A stretch of DNA of 64,000 nt from Micromonospora_G sp044458865 (GTDB lineage Bacteria; Actinomycetota; Actinomycetes; Mycobacteriales; Micromonosporaceae), in contig NZ_JBITIH010000007.1 in NCBI RefSeq assembly GCF_044458865.1, positions 1 through 64,000 on the forward strand. Direction: 5' to 3'. Positions within the stretch are counted from its first letter, which is position 1. Each line of letters opens with the position of its first letter. Below the pieces are notes generated by a model. That model did no database searches, had not been told where the DNA came from, and saw only the letters and a program-made list of their open reading frames with translations. Positions 16,544 through 25,981 of the stretch are shown here, in pieces. Position numbers and translations under genes: made by a program.

Positions 16544-18070
16544 CTACGCGGGCCGCAGGCCGGGCTGGCCGTCGACGATGACGAACGAGCCGACCGTGGA
16601 GACCGGAGCACCGTGCTCGGTGACCGAGGCCACCGCGCGGAAATCGGCCCGGACCTGGGTGGGACTGATGGTCGTACGGACGTAGCCCCGCCGATCCGAG
16701 AAGAACTTCAGGTGCGGGTTGTTCGACACGTTCGGGATCGTCGTGCTCGCGGTCCCGTTGCCACCGGAGGAGATCGAGGTGCAGACCAGTTCGGTGCCGA
16801 TGGTGGCCGAGGCCGGGTTGGCGTAGTCGGCCTTGAGGTCGTTCGCCCACGCTTGGTGCACGTCGCCGGTGAGCACCAGCGGGTTGCGCACGCCCCGGTT
16901 CAGCCAGCCCTGTTGGATCCGGGAGCGGGAGGCCCGGTAACCGTCCCAGGCGTCCATGTTGGCCGCGCCGGCCGAGTTCAGTTGGCGGGCGAAGAAGACC
17001 TGCTGGCCGAGGATGTCCCAGGTGCCGTGGTGCTGTGCCAGGCCGTCGAGCAGCCAGGTCTCCTGGGCGGCGCCGGTGAGACTGCGGGAGGCGAGGTCGG
17101 CGTCGGTGGAGACCTTCCACCCGTCGCCGCTGGCCTGGTCGTCCCGGAACTGACGGGTGTCGAGCATGTGGAAGGTGGCAAGTTGACCCCACCGGACCCG
17201 CCGGAAGAGCGAGATGGCGTTGCCGCTCGGGGCCGAACTCGGCCGCAACGGCATGTTCTCGTAGTAGGCGCGGTAGGCGGCGGTACGACGAGCGGTCCAC
17301 TGCGCGACGGTCAGCGCCGGGCTGCTGTCGGCCCGAACCATGTTCGCGTAGTTGTTCTCCACCTCGTGGTCGTCCGGCACCACCAACCACGGCGCCGCCG
17401 CGTGCGCCGCCTGCAGGTCCGGGTCGGACTTGTACTGGGCGTAGCGGCGGCGGTAGTCGGCGAGCGAGACGATCTCGCTGCCCAGGTGTTCCCGTACCGA
17501 GCCGGTGCTCGCCGCGTCCTCGTATATGTAGTCGCCCAGGTGGAGCACGAGCCCCGGGTTGTCCTCGGCGATCCGGCGGTAGGCGGTGTAGTAGCCCGAC
17601 TCGTAGTGCGCGCAGGAGGCGAAGGCCATCACCAGGTCGCGGCCGAAGGTGCCGACCGCCGGTGCGGTACGGGTCCGCCCGACCGGGGAGATGTGTCCCT
17701 GGGCGCGGAACCGGTAGTAGTAGTCGGCGTCGGGAGCGAGCCCGCCCGCCACCACGTGCACGGAATGGGCGTCGGCGTATCGGGCGGCGACGGAGCCGGC
17801 GGAGACCAACGAGCTGAACCGTTCGTTGGTCGACACCTGCCACTCGACGGTCACGTCGGCGTTGGCCATGCCACCCTGCCCGTCGGCGTTGAGCGGCGAC
17901 GGGGCAAGGCGGGTCCAGAGCACGACGCTGTCGGGCGCCGGCTCACCCGAGGCGACTCCGAGCGTGAACGGGAACGGTACGGCGGCCTGGGCGGTGCGCC
18001 AGGGCGCCACCACCGTGCCGGCGGTGGCGAGTCCACCCAGGACGATGGTGCGGCGACTGAGCCTCTTCAT
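16544..18070 (-). CDS. phoD: Tat-exported alkaline phosphatase D (PhoD family)
   Basis: 508 residues. The twin-arginine signal is MKRLSRRTIVLGG, cleaved near AQA-AVP; this fixes the ATG at 18070, since extra upstream codons would precede the signal. An N-terminal PhoD domain (LGVASGEPAPDSVVLWTRL) is followed by the metal-binding core: FASCAHYESGYY, LHLGDYIYED, VVPDDHEVENNY and LTGDVHQAW. PhoD enzymes are Ca/Fe phosphodiesterase-monoesterases that release phosphate from nucleotides, teichoic acids or phospholipids outside the cell. No PHO box was recognised upstream. Confidence 0.92.
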   Translation of the reverse strand: MKRLSRRTIVLGGLATAGTVVAPWRTAQAAVPFPFTLGVASGEPAPDSVVLWTRLAPSPLNADGQGGMANADVTVEWQVSTNERFSSLVSAGSVAARYADAHSVHVVAGGLAPDADYYYRFRAQGHISPVGRTRTAPAVGTFGRDLVMAFASCAHYESGYYTAYRRIAEDNPGLVLHLGDYIYEDAASTGSVREHLGSEIVSLADYRRRYAQYKSDPDLQAAHAAAPWLVVPDDHEVENNYANMVRADSSPALTVAQWTARRTAAYRAYYENMPLRPSSAPSGNAISLFRRVRWGQLATFHMLDTRQFRDDQASGDGWKVSTDADLASRSLTGAAQETWLLDGLAQHHGTWDILGQQVFFARQLNSAGAANMDAWDGYRASRSRIQQGWLNRGVRNPLVLTGDVHQAWANDLKADYANPASATIGTELVCTSISSGGNGTASTTIPNVSNNPHLKFFSDRRGYVRTTISPTQVRADFRAVASVTEHGAPVSTVGSFVIVDGQPGLRPA

Positions 18071-18215
18071 GGTCGCTAACCCTGGGGGGCGGGTGTGAAC
18101 GCCCAGGGCTGAGGCGGCGAAACCCCGGTGACGCACGGGTGGTTACATCAGGGACAGTAGATGTACGAGATCAGGTTCTGTCGCCGACCGAGGTGGCGCG
18201 TACGTCGCCGTCCGA

Positions 18216-19088
18216 TCAGAACGCGGCGGCGACCGGGACCACGTCGGCGCCGAGCCTCTCGAGTGCGTCCAGTCGTGGCAGTTGCGGCACCGCCCCGATC
18301 GCCATGTCGAATCCCAGGCCGTGCAGCCGGCCGAGTTCGTCGATCAGTTCATGGGTCCTCTCGCCCTGGTCGCCGATGTCCATGAGCTGGTAGACGGTCT
18401 TCGTGATCTCGTCGTAGTCGCGGCCCACCTCGTCGCAGTGCCGGCGGAGAACGTCGAGCTTGTGCGGCAACTCGGGAGTGTTGAACAGGTTGCACGCCTG
18501 ACCGTAACGCGCGACGAGCCGAAGGGTCTTTTTCTCGCCGCCGCCGCCGATCATGATCGGCGGGTGTGGTCTCGTCAGCGGCTGCGGGGCGTTCAGGAGA
18601 CGTGTGGCGTGGATGTGTGTGCCGGCGAACGGGCCATCGTCGTCCGACCACATCTGCAGCAGGAATCGCAGTGTCTCCTCCAACAGCTCGAAACGTTCGG
18701 CGAGCGGGGGGAACGGGAAGCCGAGACCGCGCGACTCCTCCTCGTTCCAGCCGGCGCCTATCCCGACCATCGCCCGTCCACCGGAGAGCACGTCCAGGGT
18801 TGTCAGGATCTTCGCGAGCAGTCCGGCGGGTCGGTGGTGGACGCCGCTGATCAGGGTCAGGAGCGTGGCACGTTCGGTGTGGCCGGCGAGGAACCCGAGC
18901 GTCGTGTACGCCTCCAGCATGTCCTCCTCGGGCGTACCGACGGTGGGGATCTGGAAGAAGTGGTCCATCACCGCGATGTATCCGAACCCCGCCTGGTCCG
19001 CGGTGCGGGCGACGTCCGCCAGGTTGCCGGCGAGTGCGGCCGATCCGCCGGGCCAGGTGAAGGTGGGAATCTGTACCCCGAGCTGCAC
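18216..19088 (-). CDS. F420-dependent LLM-class flavin oxidoreductase
   Basis: 290 residues with the luciferase-like TIM barrel: QLGVQIPTFTWPGG at the N-terminus, YIAVMDHFFQIP, and the GRAMVGIGAGWNEEESRGLGFPFP block typical of the TIGR03560 subgroup of predicted F420-dependent oxidoreductases. It should bind F420H2 and act as a hydride transferase; substrate unknown. The GTG at 19088 is chosen because GAAGGAGG stands 6 bases upstream, overriding the longer frame from 19124. Confidence 0.85.
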   Translation of the reverse strand: MQLGVQIPTFTWPGGSAALAGNLADVARTADQAGFGYIAVMDHFFQIPTVGTPEEDMLEAYTTLGFLAGHTERATLLTLISGVHHRPAGLLAKILTTLDVLSGGRAMVGIGAGWNEEESRGLGFPFPPLAERFELLEETLRFLLQMWSDDDGPFAGTHIHATRLLNAPQPLTRPHPPIMIGGGGEKKTLRLVARYGQACNLFNTPELPHKLDVLRRHCDEVGRDYDEITKTVYQLMDIGDQGERTHELIDELGRLHGLGFDMAIGAVPQLPRLDALERLGADVVPVAAAF

Positions 19089-19286
19089 GCCCGGCCTCCT
19101 TCTGCTCGTGGTCGCCAGATGCACCCGATGCTACGGAGTGAATGGTGCCGAATCCGGCTGATTGTTTCCATCAAACACTGGATCACCGGCGACCGACAGG
19201 GATTACGTACGTCGGCCCGGCGTGTTGTCCCACCCTCGTGCGATGCTGGCGCCGACCCCGCCGACCACACCACGTGAAGGACAGTC

Positions 19287-20383
19287 ATGCCCACCGCCGA
19301 GGAACTCATCAGTACGGCAACGGTGACCGGGCTTGTCCGCGTGCTCACCTCGGCCGCGCCCCACCGGCGCTGGGACGCGGTCGCCGCAAGTGCCACCCGC
19401 CTGACTGATCTTGCCCTGGGTGAACGGTCTCTGGCTGTTCGTGACGCTCTCCTGGTCGATCTGCCCGACTCGTACGCGCTCTCCGCCGCGATCGTCGACG
19501 CCGCGCTGGCCGACCCCGCCTTACCGGCTGGATGGTCTGGCCGGTGACCGAGGCCGTCGCGGTACGCGCGCTCGGCTCCCCCCGCGACGGTGACTTCGAG
19601 GCCGGGCTCGGCCTGCTCGCCGCCCTGACCAGCCGCCTGACCAGCGAGTTCGCCCTACGTACGTTCCTCAACGCCGACCTCGACCGCACCCTGGCGACGG
19701 CGGTCGGCTGGAGCGGTCACCCGGACGAGCACGTACGTCGGCTCGCCAGCGAGGGCACCCGTCCCCGGCTGCCCTGGGCCAAGCAGGTTCCAGCACTGAA
19801 GCAGCGCCACGACGCGACCCTGCCGATCCTCGACGCGCTCTACCGCGACGACGTGGAGTACGTACGACGCTCGGTGGCGAACCACCTCAACGACGTCAGC
19901 CGGCTCGCCCCGGACCTGGCCGTCGCCACCGCCGCCCGCTGGTCGGCGCGGCCGGAGCCGACCACGCCACGCCTGGTCCGGCACGCGATGCGCACCCTGG
20001 TCAAGGCCGCCGACCCTGGTGCCCTGGCACTGCTCGGGTTTCCACCGGCCGCCGACGTGACAGTGAGCGGACCGTACCTGGCCGAGACCTCAGTCGGGCT
20101 CGGCGGCGAACTGGCCTTCGAACTCGTCGTCGCCAACAAGGGCACGCAGGACGCCAACCTGGTGATCGACTACGTCGTCCACCACCGGAAGGCGAACGGC
20201 ACCCTGGCGCCGAAGGTCTTCAAGCTGACCACCCGGGTCCTGGCGCCCGGACAACAACTCACGCTCAGCCGGCGGCACTCCTTCAGACCGATCAGCACCC
20301 GCCGCTACTATCCGGGTGAGCACGCGATCGAGGTCCAGGTCAACGGCGTCCGCTCCGGAACGGCCAGCTTCGACCTCGGCTGA
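19287..20383 (+). pseudogene. alkC: AlkC-type DNA alkylation repair glycosylase, disrupted by a 1-base frameshift
   Basis: The gene begins at the ATG at 19287 (GAAGGA 5 bases upstream) with MPTAEELISTATVTGL and runs 87 codons to a premature TGA at 19545. The family sequence continues in the next frame: reading TGWMVWPVTEAVAVRAL from about 19523 restores it to the end at 20383. A single missing base near 19519-19525 would join the frames into about 365 residues, the usual AlkC length. The second part has ALK/HEAT repeats (HPDEHVRRLASEGTRPRLPW) and a C-terminal Ig-like domain, both hallmarks of AlkC, which excises 3-methylcytosine and 3-methyladenine without base flipping. A sequencing error is the main alternative. 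Confidence 0.82.
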
Positions 20384-20413
20384 CCGGGGCCCGGATGGGA
20401 CGGACGCCGGGCG

Positions 20414-21733
20414 TCACCGCTTCGTCGGTGCGTCCGCCGGGACTTCCTCGTCGACCTCGGACGGGTCGGCGCTCCGGGGACGCAGCCGGACCTTGGTGAT
20501 CGCATGACCGGTGATCTCGACCACCTGCGCACTGAACGCGGGCACCTCGACCGTCTCGCCGGGCGCCGTCGGGATGTGGCCGAGGCGGGCGAGCAGGAGT
20601 CCGGCGATCGTGGTGTAGTCGCCGTCGTCCGCCTCGTCGAGGTCGAGCCCGATGTCGGGCAGGTCGTGGATGGGAAAGGTGCCGGAGAGCAGCATCGTCC
20701 CGCCGGGCTCGCGGACGACGGCCTGGACGTCCCGGTCGGTCTCGTCGTAGATCTCGCCGACGATCTCCTCGATCAGATCCTCCATCGTCACGATGCCGTC
20801 GATCGAACCACGCTCGTCCACGACCAGCGCGAACTGCTGTCGTTGCTGACGCATCTGCCGGATCGCGTCGGTGACGCCGAGGGTCTCCGGCATGAACAGC
20901 GGCTCGGAGACGTGGTCACCCACCACCCCGCTCCCGTCGAGCAGGTCACGCAGGTGCACCACCCCGACGACGTTGTCCAGGCCGGCGCGGGTGACCACGG
21001 GGGCACGGGAGTGTCCGGAGGCGGCGAGCTGGCGCAGCGCGTCGGCGGTGGGCACGTCGGTCCGGAGCGCCACGACCTCGCCCCGGGGCACCAGGATCTC
21101 CCGCAGGATCCGGTCGGCCACCTCGAACGCGCCACTGATGATCGTCCGGTGTTCTGCGGTGAGGCTCGGCTGGGCGGCGACCATGTCCCGCAGTTCCTCG
21201 GCGGTGACCTCCTCCCTGCCCCCGTCGGGGTCGGCGCCGGTCAGCCGTACGACCGTGTTCGTGGCCCGGCTGAGCAACCACACCGCCGGCCGGGAGAAGC
21301 TGGAGAGCATGTCCAGGGGGCGGGCCACCAGCAACGCCCAGCCCTCGGTGCGCTGCATCGCGATCCGCTTCGGAGCCAACTCCCCGAAGACCAGGGTGAC
21401 GAAGGTCAACAGGATGGTCACCAGCACGATCGACACTGGTTCGGCCGCCGAGCCGAGCCAGCCCAGTGGTTCGACCAGGGGTGCGGAGAGAGACACGGCC
21501 GCGGCGGCCGAGGCGAGGAAACCGGCCAGCGTGATGCCGATCTGGATGGTGGCCAGGAACCGGTTCGGGTCCCGCGCCAGCCGGGCCAGCACCCGCCCCG
21601 TACGCGACCCGCGCTCCAGTCGTTGCAGTTGGCTCTCCCGCAGTGACACCAACGCCATCTCGCTGCCCGAGAAGACCGCGTTGACCAGCACCAGTACCGC
21701 CACCAGCGCTACCTGGAGCCCGTATTCACCCAC
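20414..21733 (-). CDS. CNNM/CorC (hemolysin-like) transporter-associated membrane protein
   Basis: 439 residues. A DUF21/CNNM membrane domain (about 1-190, beginning VALVAVLVLVNAVFSGSEMALVS) is followed by a CBS pair (about 210-330, VPRGEVVALRTDVP and FALVVDERGSIDGIVTMEDL) and a CorC/HlyC domain (about 345-430, IHDLPDIGLDLDE). Family members take part in Mg/Co efflux or ion homeostasis. The GTG at 21733 starts just before the first helix, with GGGAAGG upstream. It converges on alkC with only 30 bases between stops. Confidence 0.88.
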   Translation of the reverse strand: MGEYGLQVALVAVLVLVNAVFSGSEMALVSLRESQLQRLERGSRTGRVLARLARDPNRFLATIQIGITLAGFLASAAAAVSLSAPLVEPLGWLGSAAEPVSIVLVTILLTFVTLVFGELAPKRIAMQRTEGWALLVARPLDMLSSFSRPAVWLLSRATNTVVRLTGADPDGGREEVTAEELRDMVAAQPSLTAEHRTIISGAFEVADRILREILVPRGEVVALRTDVPTADALRQLAASGHSRAPVVTRAGLDNVVGVVHLRDLLDGSGVVGDHVSEPLFMPETLGVTDAIRQMRQQRQQFALVVDERGSIDGIVTMEDLIEEIVGEIYDETDRDVQAVVREPGGTMLLSGTFPIHDLPDIGLDLDEADDGDYTTIAGLLLARLGHIPTAPGETVEVPAFSAQVVEITGHAITKVRLRPRSADPSEVDEEVPADAPTKR

Positions 21734-21898
21734 GCCGCGACGCCTTCCCTCACCGACCGGTCGGAGCCACCAACCTACCCGGCGCTGTCGGTTTGTCCGA
21801 CCGACCGCCGATGGTTTCCGACCGCAGGCTCAGATGGTGCGTCGACGGACCTCCGCTCGCCTTTGGTCGCGGGTCCACACTGGGGGGCAGACGGCCCG

Positions 21899-21920
21899 CC
21901 GGGTGGTTGGAACCACCCGG
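21899..21920. promoter_or_regulatory. 22-bp inverted repeat before the GlsB-like gene
   Basis: CCGGGTGGTT, GG, AACCACCCGG: a perfect 10-bp inverted repeat with a 2-base centre, 24 bases upstream of the ATG at 21945. Its position close to the start suggests a repressor operator or a 5-prime mRNA hairpin rather than a terminator. Confidence 0.5.
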
Positions 21921-21944
21921 CAGACAAGAAGGGAAGGGACCGAC

Positions 21945-22214
21945 ATGGAGATCAGCGGCATCTTCACCGCAATCGTCATCGGCCTCGTCATCGGCGCTCT
22001 CGGGCGTCTTGTCGTACCGGGCAGGCAGAGCATTCCGATCTGGCTCACCCTGGTCATCGGCATCCTCGCCGCCCTGCTCGGCACCCTCATCGCCGGTGGT
22101 CTCGACGTCGCCGACACCCGCGGTGTCGACTGGATCGAACTCGCCCTCCAGGTCGGTCTCGCCGCGGTCGGGGTCTCGATCGCCGCCGGCGCGTACGGCC
22201 GCCGTACGCCGTGA
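21945..22214 (+). CDS. GlsB/YeaQ/YmgE family small membrane protein
   Basis: 89 residues with three membrane helices and the family pattern IGLVIGALGRLVVPGRQ followed by a glycine-rich second helix (LTLVIGILAALLGTLIAGG). Transglycosylase-associated small proteins of this family are stress-induced in many bacteria; exact role unknown. The ATG at 21945 has AAGGGAAGG upstream. A palindrome just ahead may control it. Confidence 0.85.
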   Translation: MEISGIFTAIVIGLVIGALGRLVVPGRQSIPIWLTLVIGILAALLGTLIAGGLDVADTRGVDWIELALQVGLAAVGVSIAAGAYGRRTP

Positions 22215-22234
22215 ACACCTCGGCCGTACGCCGT

Positions 22235-22250
22235 CGGCGGTAGGCCGCCG
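22235..22250. terminator. short hairpin between convergent genes
   Basis: CGGCGG, TAGG, CCGCCG lies between the GlsB-like stop (22214) and the FAD-enzyme stop (22251). Three GCCGTACGCC copies just before it add further pairing. It is a plausible weak bidirectional terminator. Confidence 0.45.
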
Positions 22251-23663
22251 CTAACGCCGGGAGTGGCGGGGACGGGACAGGCGGAACCGGAGGACCCGCC
22301 ACACGGTGCTCGGCCGGGCGAGCGCGTACGGATGTTCGGCCATCGTGGTCACCCTGGCCAACCGTTCGTCGATCACCTCGTCGGTCATCGAACCCTCAAG
22401 GAGCAGTTCGCTGAACCATCTGACCAGTCGGTATCCGGGCGGGTACGGGCCGTCGACGTGCGGTAGTCCGAGGTCGGCGAAGGTGGAGACCTGCCAGGCC
22501 GCGTCGACGATCACCCGTACCTGCTGGAAGTAGGCTCGCGCGGGCTCGGTGTGCGGCGCCGGGCCGGAGCGCAGGTACGCCGAGAGACAGGAGGCGTGCA
22601 TCGCGGCCGACGTCATGCCCTGCCCGTAGATCGGGTTGAACGAGGCGACCGCGTCCCCGGCGGCGACCAGCCCGGCCGGGAGTCGGTCCAGTTGATGGAA
22701 GTCGCGGCGTCGGCTGTCCGCCTGGTGGTAGGTGACCACGTCGCCGATCATCTGGCCGTTCTCGGCGATCTCCCGGAACTCGGTGGGGAAGTGGTCGCGG
22801 CAACGGGCGATGAAGTCGTCCGCGTCGCGTCGGGGACGGTCATCGTCGTATCCGGCGACCAGCATCAGCCAGCGGTCGCCCTCGACCGAGTTGATCCCTC
22901 CGATGCGGGGGATCCGTCCGTTGCCCGGCGTGGTCTGCGCGATCGCCATCCAGGCGTCGCTGACCTGCTCATCCCGCTTGAACAGTGCGGTGGCGTAGTT
23001 CAGTTTGATCGGCATCCGACGCATCGGGGGCCGGGGCCAACCGTTCTCCTCAAGCCAGTCACCGAGCCGGCTGGAGCGCCCCATCGCGTCGACCACCAGG
23101 TCGGTGTCGACGGTGGCGAGCTCGTCGGCGCCGTCGGGGAGGTACCGGACACCGGACACCCGGTCGCCGTCGAGGATCACACCGTCCGCGCGACCGGGCA
23201 CGAGCGTGACGTTTCCGATCGCCAGGGTCCGGCGGCGCACCAGTGCTTCGAGGAAGGGTCGGGTGGTGATGAGGCCCGGCACCTGCGGCCGGGACATCGG
23301 CGCCGTACGCCGTACGCCGTTGATGAAGATCCGGCCGGTGCCACTGGTCGGTCGTGGCGCACCCGCGTCGAAAGCCTGCTCGGTGAAGCCGGGGAACCAG
23401 CGTTCGATCTGCGCCTGTCCCGCCGCCAGCAGCGCGTGGACCTGACTGCCCTGCGGTGCGCCGGGACGTGGTCCAAGCGCGACGTCGCTGGTGTCCGGCT
23501 CGATCACGAGCACCTCGTCGGCGTGGTCGCTGAGCACCCGGGCGGCCAGCAGGCCGGCGATGCTCCCGCCGAGGACCACCGCCCGGCGCATGACGATCTG
23601 GGCTCCGGTGGGCTGTTGCACCGTGGAGAGTTGGGCGAAGCGCTGGGACGCAGAGGGCAGCAT
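22251..23663 (-). CDS. FAD-dependent monooxygenase-like oxidoreductase
   Basis: 470 residues with a Rossmann FAD-binding start after about 25 residues, RRAVVLGGSIAGLLAARVL, an early substrate-side GSQVHALLAAGQ, the internal VVDAMGRSSRL, and the second FAD motif AAGDAVASFNPIYGQGMTSAA. This pattern fits the PHBH/squalene-epoxidase-like superfamily found in natural-product and lipid tailoring. Substrate unknown. The ATG at 23663 has GAAGGAG 7 bases upstream. A TTCTT-AAGAA inverted repeat lies against the ribosome site. Confidence 0.8.
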   Translation of the reverse strand: MLPSASQRFAQLSTVQQPTGAQIVMRRAVVLGGSIAGLLAARVLSDHADEVLVIEPDTSDVALGPRPGAPQGSQVHALLAAGQAQIERWFPGFTEQAFDAGAPRPTSGTGRIFINGVRRTAPMSRPQVPGLITTRPFLEALVRRRTLAIGNVTLVPGRADGVILDGDRVSGVRYLPDGADELATVDTDLVVDAMGRSSRLGDWLEENGWPRPPMRRMPIKLNYATALFKRDEQVSDAWMAIAQTTPGNGRIPRIGGINSVEGDRWLMLVAGYDDDRPRRDADDFIARCRDHFPTEFREIAENGQMIGDVVTYHQADSRRRDFHQLDRLPAGLVAAGDAVASFNPIYGQGMTSAAMHASCLSAYLRSGPAPHTEPARAYFQQVRVIVDAAWQVSTFADLGLPHVDGPYPPGYRLVRWFSELLLEGSMTDEVIDERLARVTTMAEHPYALARPSTVWRVLRFRLSRPRHSRR

Positions 23664-23673
23664 GGGACACTCC

Positions 23674-23688
23674 TTCTTCGATCAAGAA
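23674..23688 (-). promoter_or_regulatory. small inverted repeat next to the FAD-enzyme ribosome site; divergent intergenic region
   Basis: TTCTT, CGATC, AAGAA lies 11 bases from the FAD-enzyme start and is overlapped by GATC-(7)-GATC. It may be an operator. The remainder of the 368-base divergent gap (23664-24031), between this gene and the carboxypeptidase, should hold both promoters, but I see no convincing -35/-10 pair. Confidence 0.35.
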
Positions 23689-24031
23689 ATGATCACCACG
23701 GTTGCCGGCCTCCGTTGGCCAGTGTCGCCACCTCGGTCACAGTGTGTCGCGGGCTGACTGCGCAGTGGAATCAGCCGGAGACTATCACTGGCTGAACGTC
23801 CAGGCCGCGAGTTGCTGGTCGCGACGCTCTGTTGTGGAGGCGGAAACGCTGACCGGTTCCTGATTGACAACCGCACCCCTTCGGCGTACGGGCAGCCATC
23901 TCCGCTGCTCACGCACTCCTTTCCTTCATGATCGTCCGATGTTCCGCCCCTTGATCCGCGACCCGACAGGGGCTGACGCACACGGGCGAATGATCCCGGT
24001 TACCCTCCTTGGCCATGAGAGGTTGGCGCTC

Positions 24032-25369
24032 GTGAGGGGGCGGCGTCTGCTCGCCGCGGTGACCGGGGCTGTACTCGCCGCTGCGGCCCTTCCGGTGAGC
24101 GCGTCCGCCGGCACGACAGCCGTTCCGGTGAGCGCGGTCGGTGCCGCACCGACCAGTTCCGCCACGGTGACGCCGAGCACGCCGCCGGTGCCCTGCCCGG
24201 TGCCCACGCCACCGGTGCCGCGTCCGACGTCACCGCCGCGTCCGAAACCGCCCGCCGACGACCCGGTCAAGCGCACGGTCGGAGGCCCGGAACTCGCGAC
24301 GTCCGGCCTGGTCGTCGCGGCGGGATCGGCCAAGCCCCCGGCGGTGACCGCGACGTCGTGGCTGGTCGCCGACCTGGACACGGGTGCCGTTCTCGGTGGT
24401 TGCGGCCCCCACGAGTACGGCACCCCGGCGAGCGTGCAGAAGCTCCTGCTGACCGCCACCGTGCTGCCGAAGCTCGACCCGAAGCAGGTCGTCACCGTCA
24501 CCCGTAAGGACCTCGACTTCGAACAGGGCAGTTCGGCCGTCGGCCTACTGCTCAACGGCCGCTACTCGATCGAGACCCTCTGGCTCGGGCTGCTGCTGAA
24601 CTCCGGCAACGACGCGGCGAACGTACTGGCTCGTCTGGCCGGCGGAGACGCCGGTGTCGACGGCACCCTGGAGGCGATGAACGAGCGGGCACGGGAACTC
24701 GGCGCCCTCCAGACACACGCGGTGACACCATCCGGCCTCGACGCTCCCGGCCAGTTCACCAGCGCGTACGACCTGGCGCTGATCGCCCGCGCCTGCTTCG
24801 CCGAGGAGACGTTCGTCCGGTACGAGCAGACCGAACGTGCCCAGATCCCCGCGCAGCCGCCCAAGAAGGGCTTCCAGATCCAGAACGACAACCAGCTCCT
24901 GTTCAACTACCGGGGCGCGATCGGTGGCAAGACCGGCTTCACCGACCTGGCCCGACACACGTACGTCGGGGCCGCCGAGCGCAACGGTCGGCGGCTGGTG
25001 GTCACCCTGCTCGGCGCCGAGGCGAGACCGCTGCGGGGCTGGCAGCAGGGAGCGGCACTGCTCGACTGGGGATTCGCCCTGCCCCGGGACACCTCCGTCG
25101 GTCGACTCGTCGATCCGGGTGAGGCAACGGCAACCCCGTCGCCGTCTCCGGCCTCGACCCGGCCCGGTGGCGGCTCGACGACCAGGGCCGCGGCTCGGAG
25201 CACGCCGTGGTGGTCGGGGGTGTCACCGACGGCCGGCGTCGGGCTCGGCGCGGCCCTCGCGGTCGCGGCGGTGGTGACGGTGGTGGCCCTGCTGGTGTCG
25301 CGCCGGCGTGGTCCGCAGCGTCCGGCCGGCCGGCGTCGACGTCGCCGACAGGGGATCTTCGACGGCTGA
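24032..25369 (+). CDS. D-alanyl-D-alanine carboxypeptidase (serine, S11/PBP family)
   Basis: 445 residues. Signal peptide (RGRRLLAAVTGAVLAAAALPVSASA), a proline-rich linker (about 45-80), and an S11 catalytic domain with all three motifs: SVQK (S134, K137), SGN (191-193) and KTG (300-302). A C-terminal membrane helix (about 400-425) followed by a very basic tail (RRRGPQRPAGRRRRRRQ) anchors it so that the enzyme faces the wall. It trims the terminal D-Ala of peptidoglycan pentapeptides. The GTG at 24032 is chosen because it opens directly onto the signal peptide. Confidence 0.92.
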   Translation: MRGRRLLAAVTGAVLAAAALPVSASAGTTAVPVSAVGAAPTSSATVTPSTPPVPCPVPTPPVPRPTSPPRPKPPADDPVKRTVGGPELATSGLVVAAGSAKPPAVTATSWLVADLDTGAVLGGCGPHEYGTPASVQKLLLTATVLPKLDPKQVVTVTRKDLDFEQGSSAVGLLLNGRYSIETLWLGLLLNSGNDAANVLARLAGGDAGVDGTLEAMNERARELGALQTHAVTPSGLDAPGQFTSAYDLALIARACFAEETFVRYEQTERAQIPAQPPKKGFQIQNDNQLLFNYRGAIGGKTGFTDLARHTYVGAAERNGRRLVVTLLGAEARPLRGWQQGAALLDWGFALPRDTSVGRLVDPGEATATPSPSPASTRPGGGSTTRAAARSTPWWSGVSPTAGVGLGAALAVAAVVTVVALLVSRRRGPQRPAGRRRRRRQGIFDG

Positions 25370-25428
25370 GTGGTCGGGCGGCGTACAAATCGGTTGTCCG
25401 TGCCTGGCCGTGGCGTTACCGTCCGGCG

Positions 25429-25914
25429 GTGCTGATCCGAGAGTATGCCGGGGGCGACTGGGCGCAGGTGTGGCCGATCGTGCGGGAGGTCGTCCGGGCG
25501 GAGGAGACGTTTCCGTACGACCCCGGGATGACTGAGGAACAGTCCCGGGGGATGTGGGTCGAGGCACCGCCCGGTCTGACCGTGGTGGCGGTGGACGGGG
25601 ACCGGGTGCTGGGCACCGCCAAGATGGGGACGAACCGGCCCGGTCCGGGTTCGCACGTCGCGACCGCCAGTTTCATGGTCGCGGCTGGCGCCCGGGGACA
25701 GGGGGTCGGCACCGCCCTGTGCCGTCACGCGTTGGACTGGGCCAGGGCACGCGGGTACGCCGGGATGCAGTTCAACGCCGTCGTCGAGTCGAACACCACC
25801 GCCGTCGAGCTGTACCGCCGCCACGGCTTCGAGGTGCTCGGCACCGTGCCCGGAGCGTTCGCCCACCCGACGCTGGGCCGGGTCGGACTGCACCTGATGT
25901 ACCACGCTTTCTGA
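25429..25914 (+). CDS. GNAT-family N-acetyltransferase
   Basis: 161 residues with the full GNAT fold: LIREYAGGDWAQVWPI at the start, the acetyl-CoA loop GARGQGVGTALCRHAL (about 100-115), and the N-x-x-A-x-x-L-Y block SNTTAVELYRRHGFEVLG near 130. Acceptor unknown; the motif TFPYDPGMTEEQ resembles L-amino-acid or phosphinothricin-type acetyltransferases. The GTG at 25429 is preferred because the upstream frame codes only for a low-complexity shadow of the carboxypeptidase tail. Confidence 0.85.
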   Translation: MLIREYAGGDWAQVWPIVREVVRAEETFPYDPGMTEEQSRGMWVEAPPGLTVVAVDGDRVLGTAKMGTNRPGPGSHVATASFMVAAGARGQGVGTALCRHALDWARARGYAGMQFNAVVESNTTAVELYRRHGFEVLGTVPGAFAHPTLGRVGLHLMYHAF

Positions 25915-25981
25915 CCTCTGCCCTGGTCACGCTGCGGGTAGGCTTCATCGGCCCGCCCGCATCCACCTGGAGAACGCTGCC

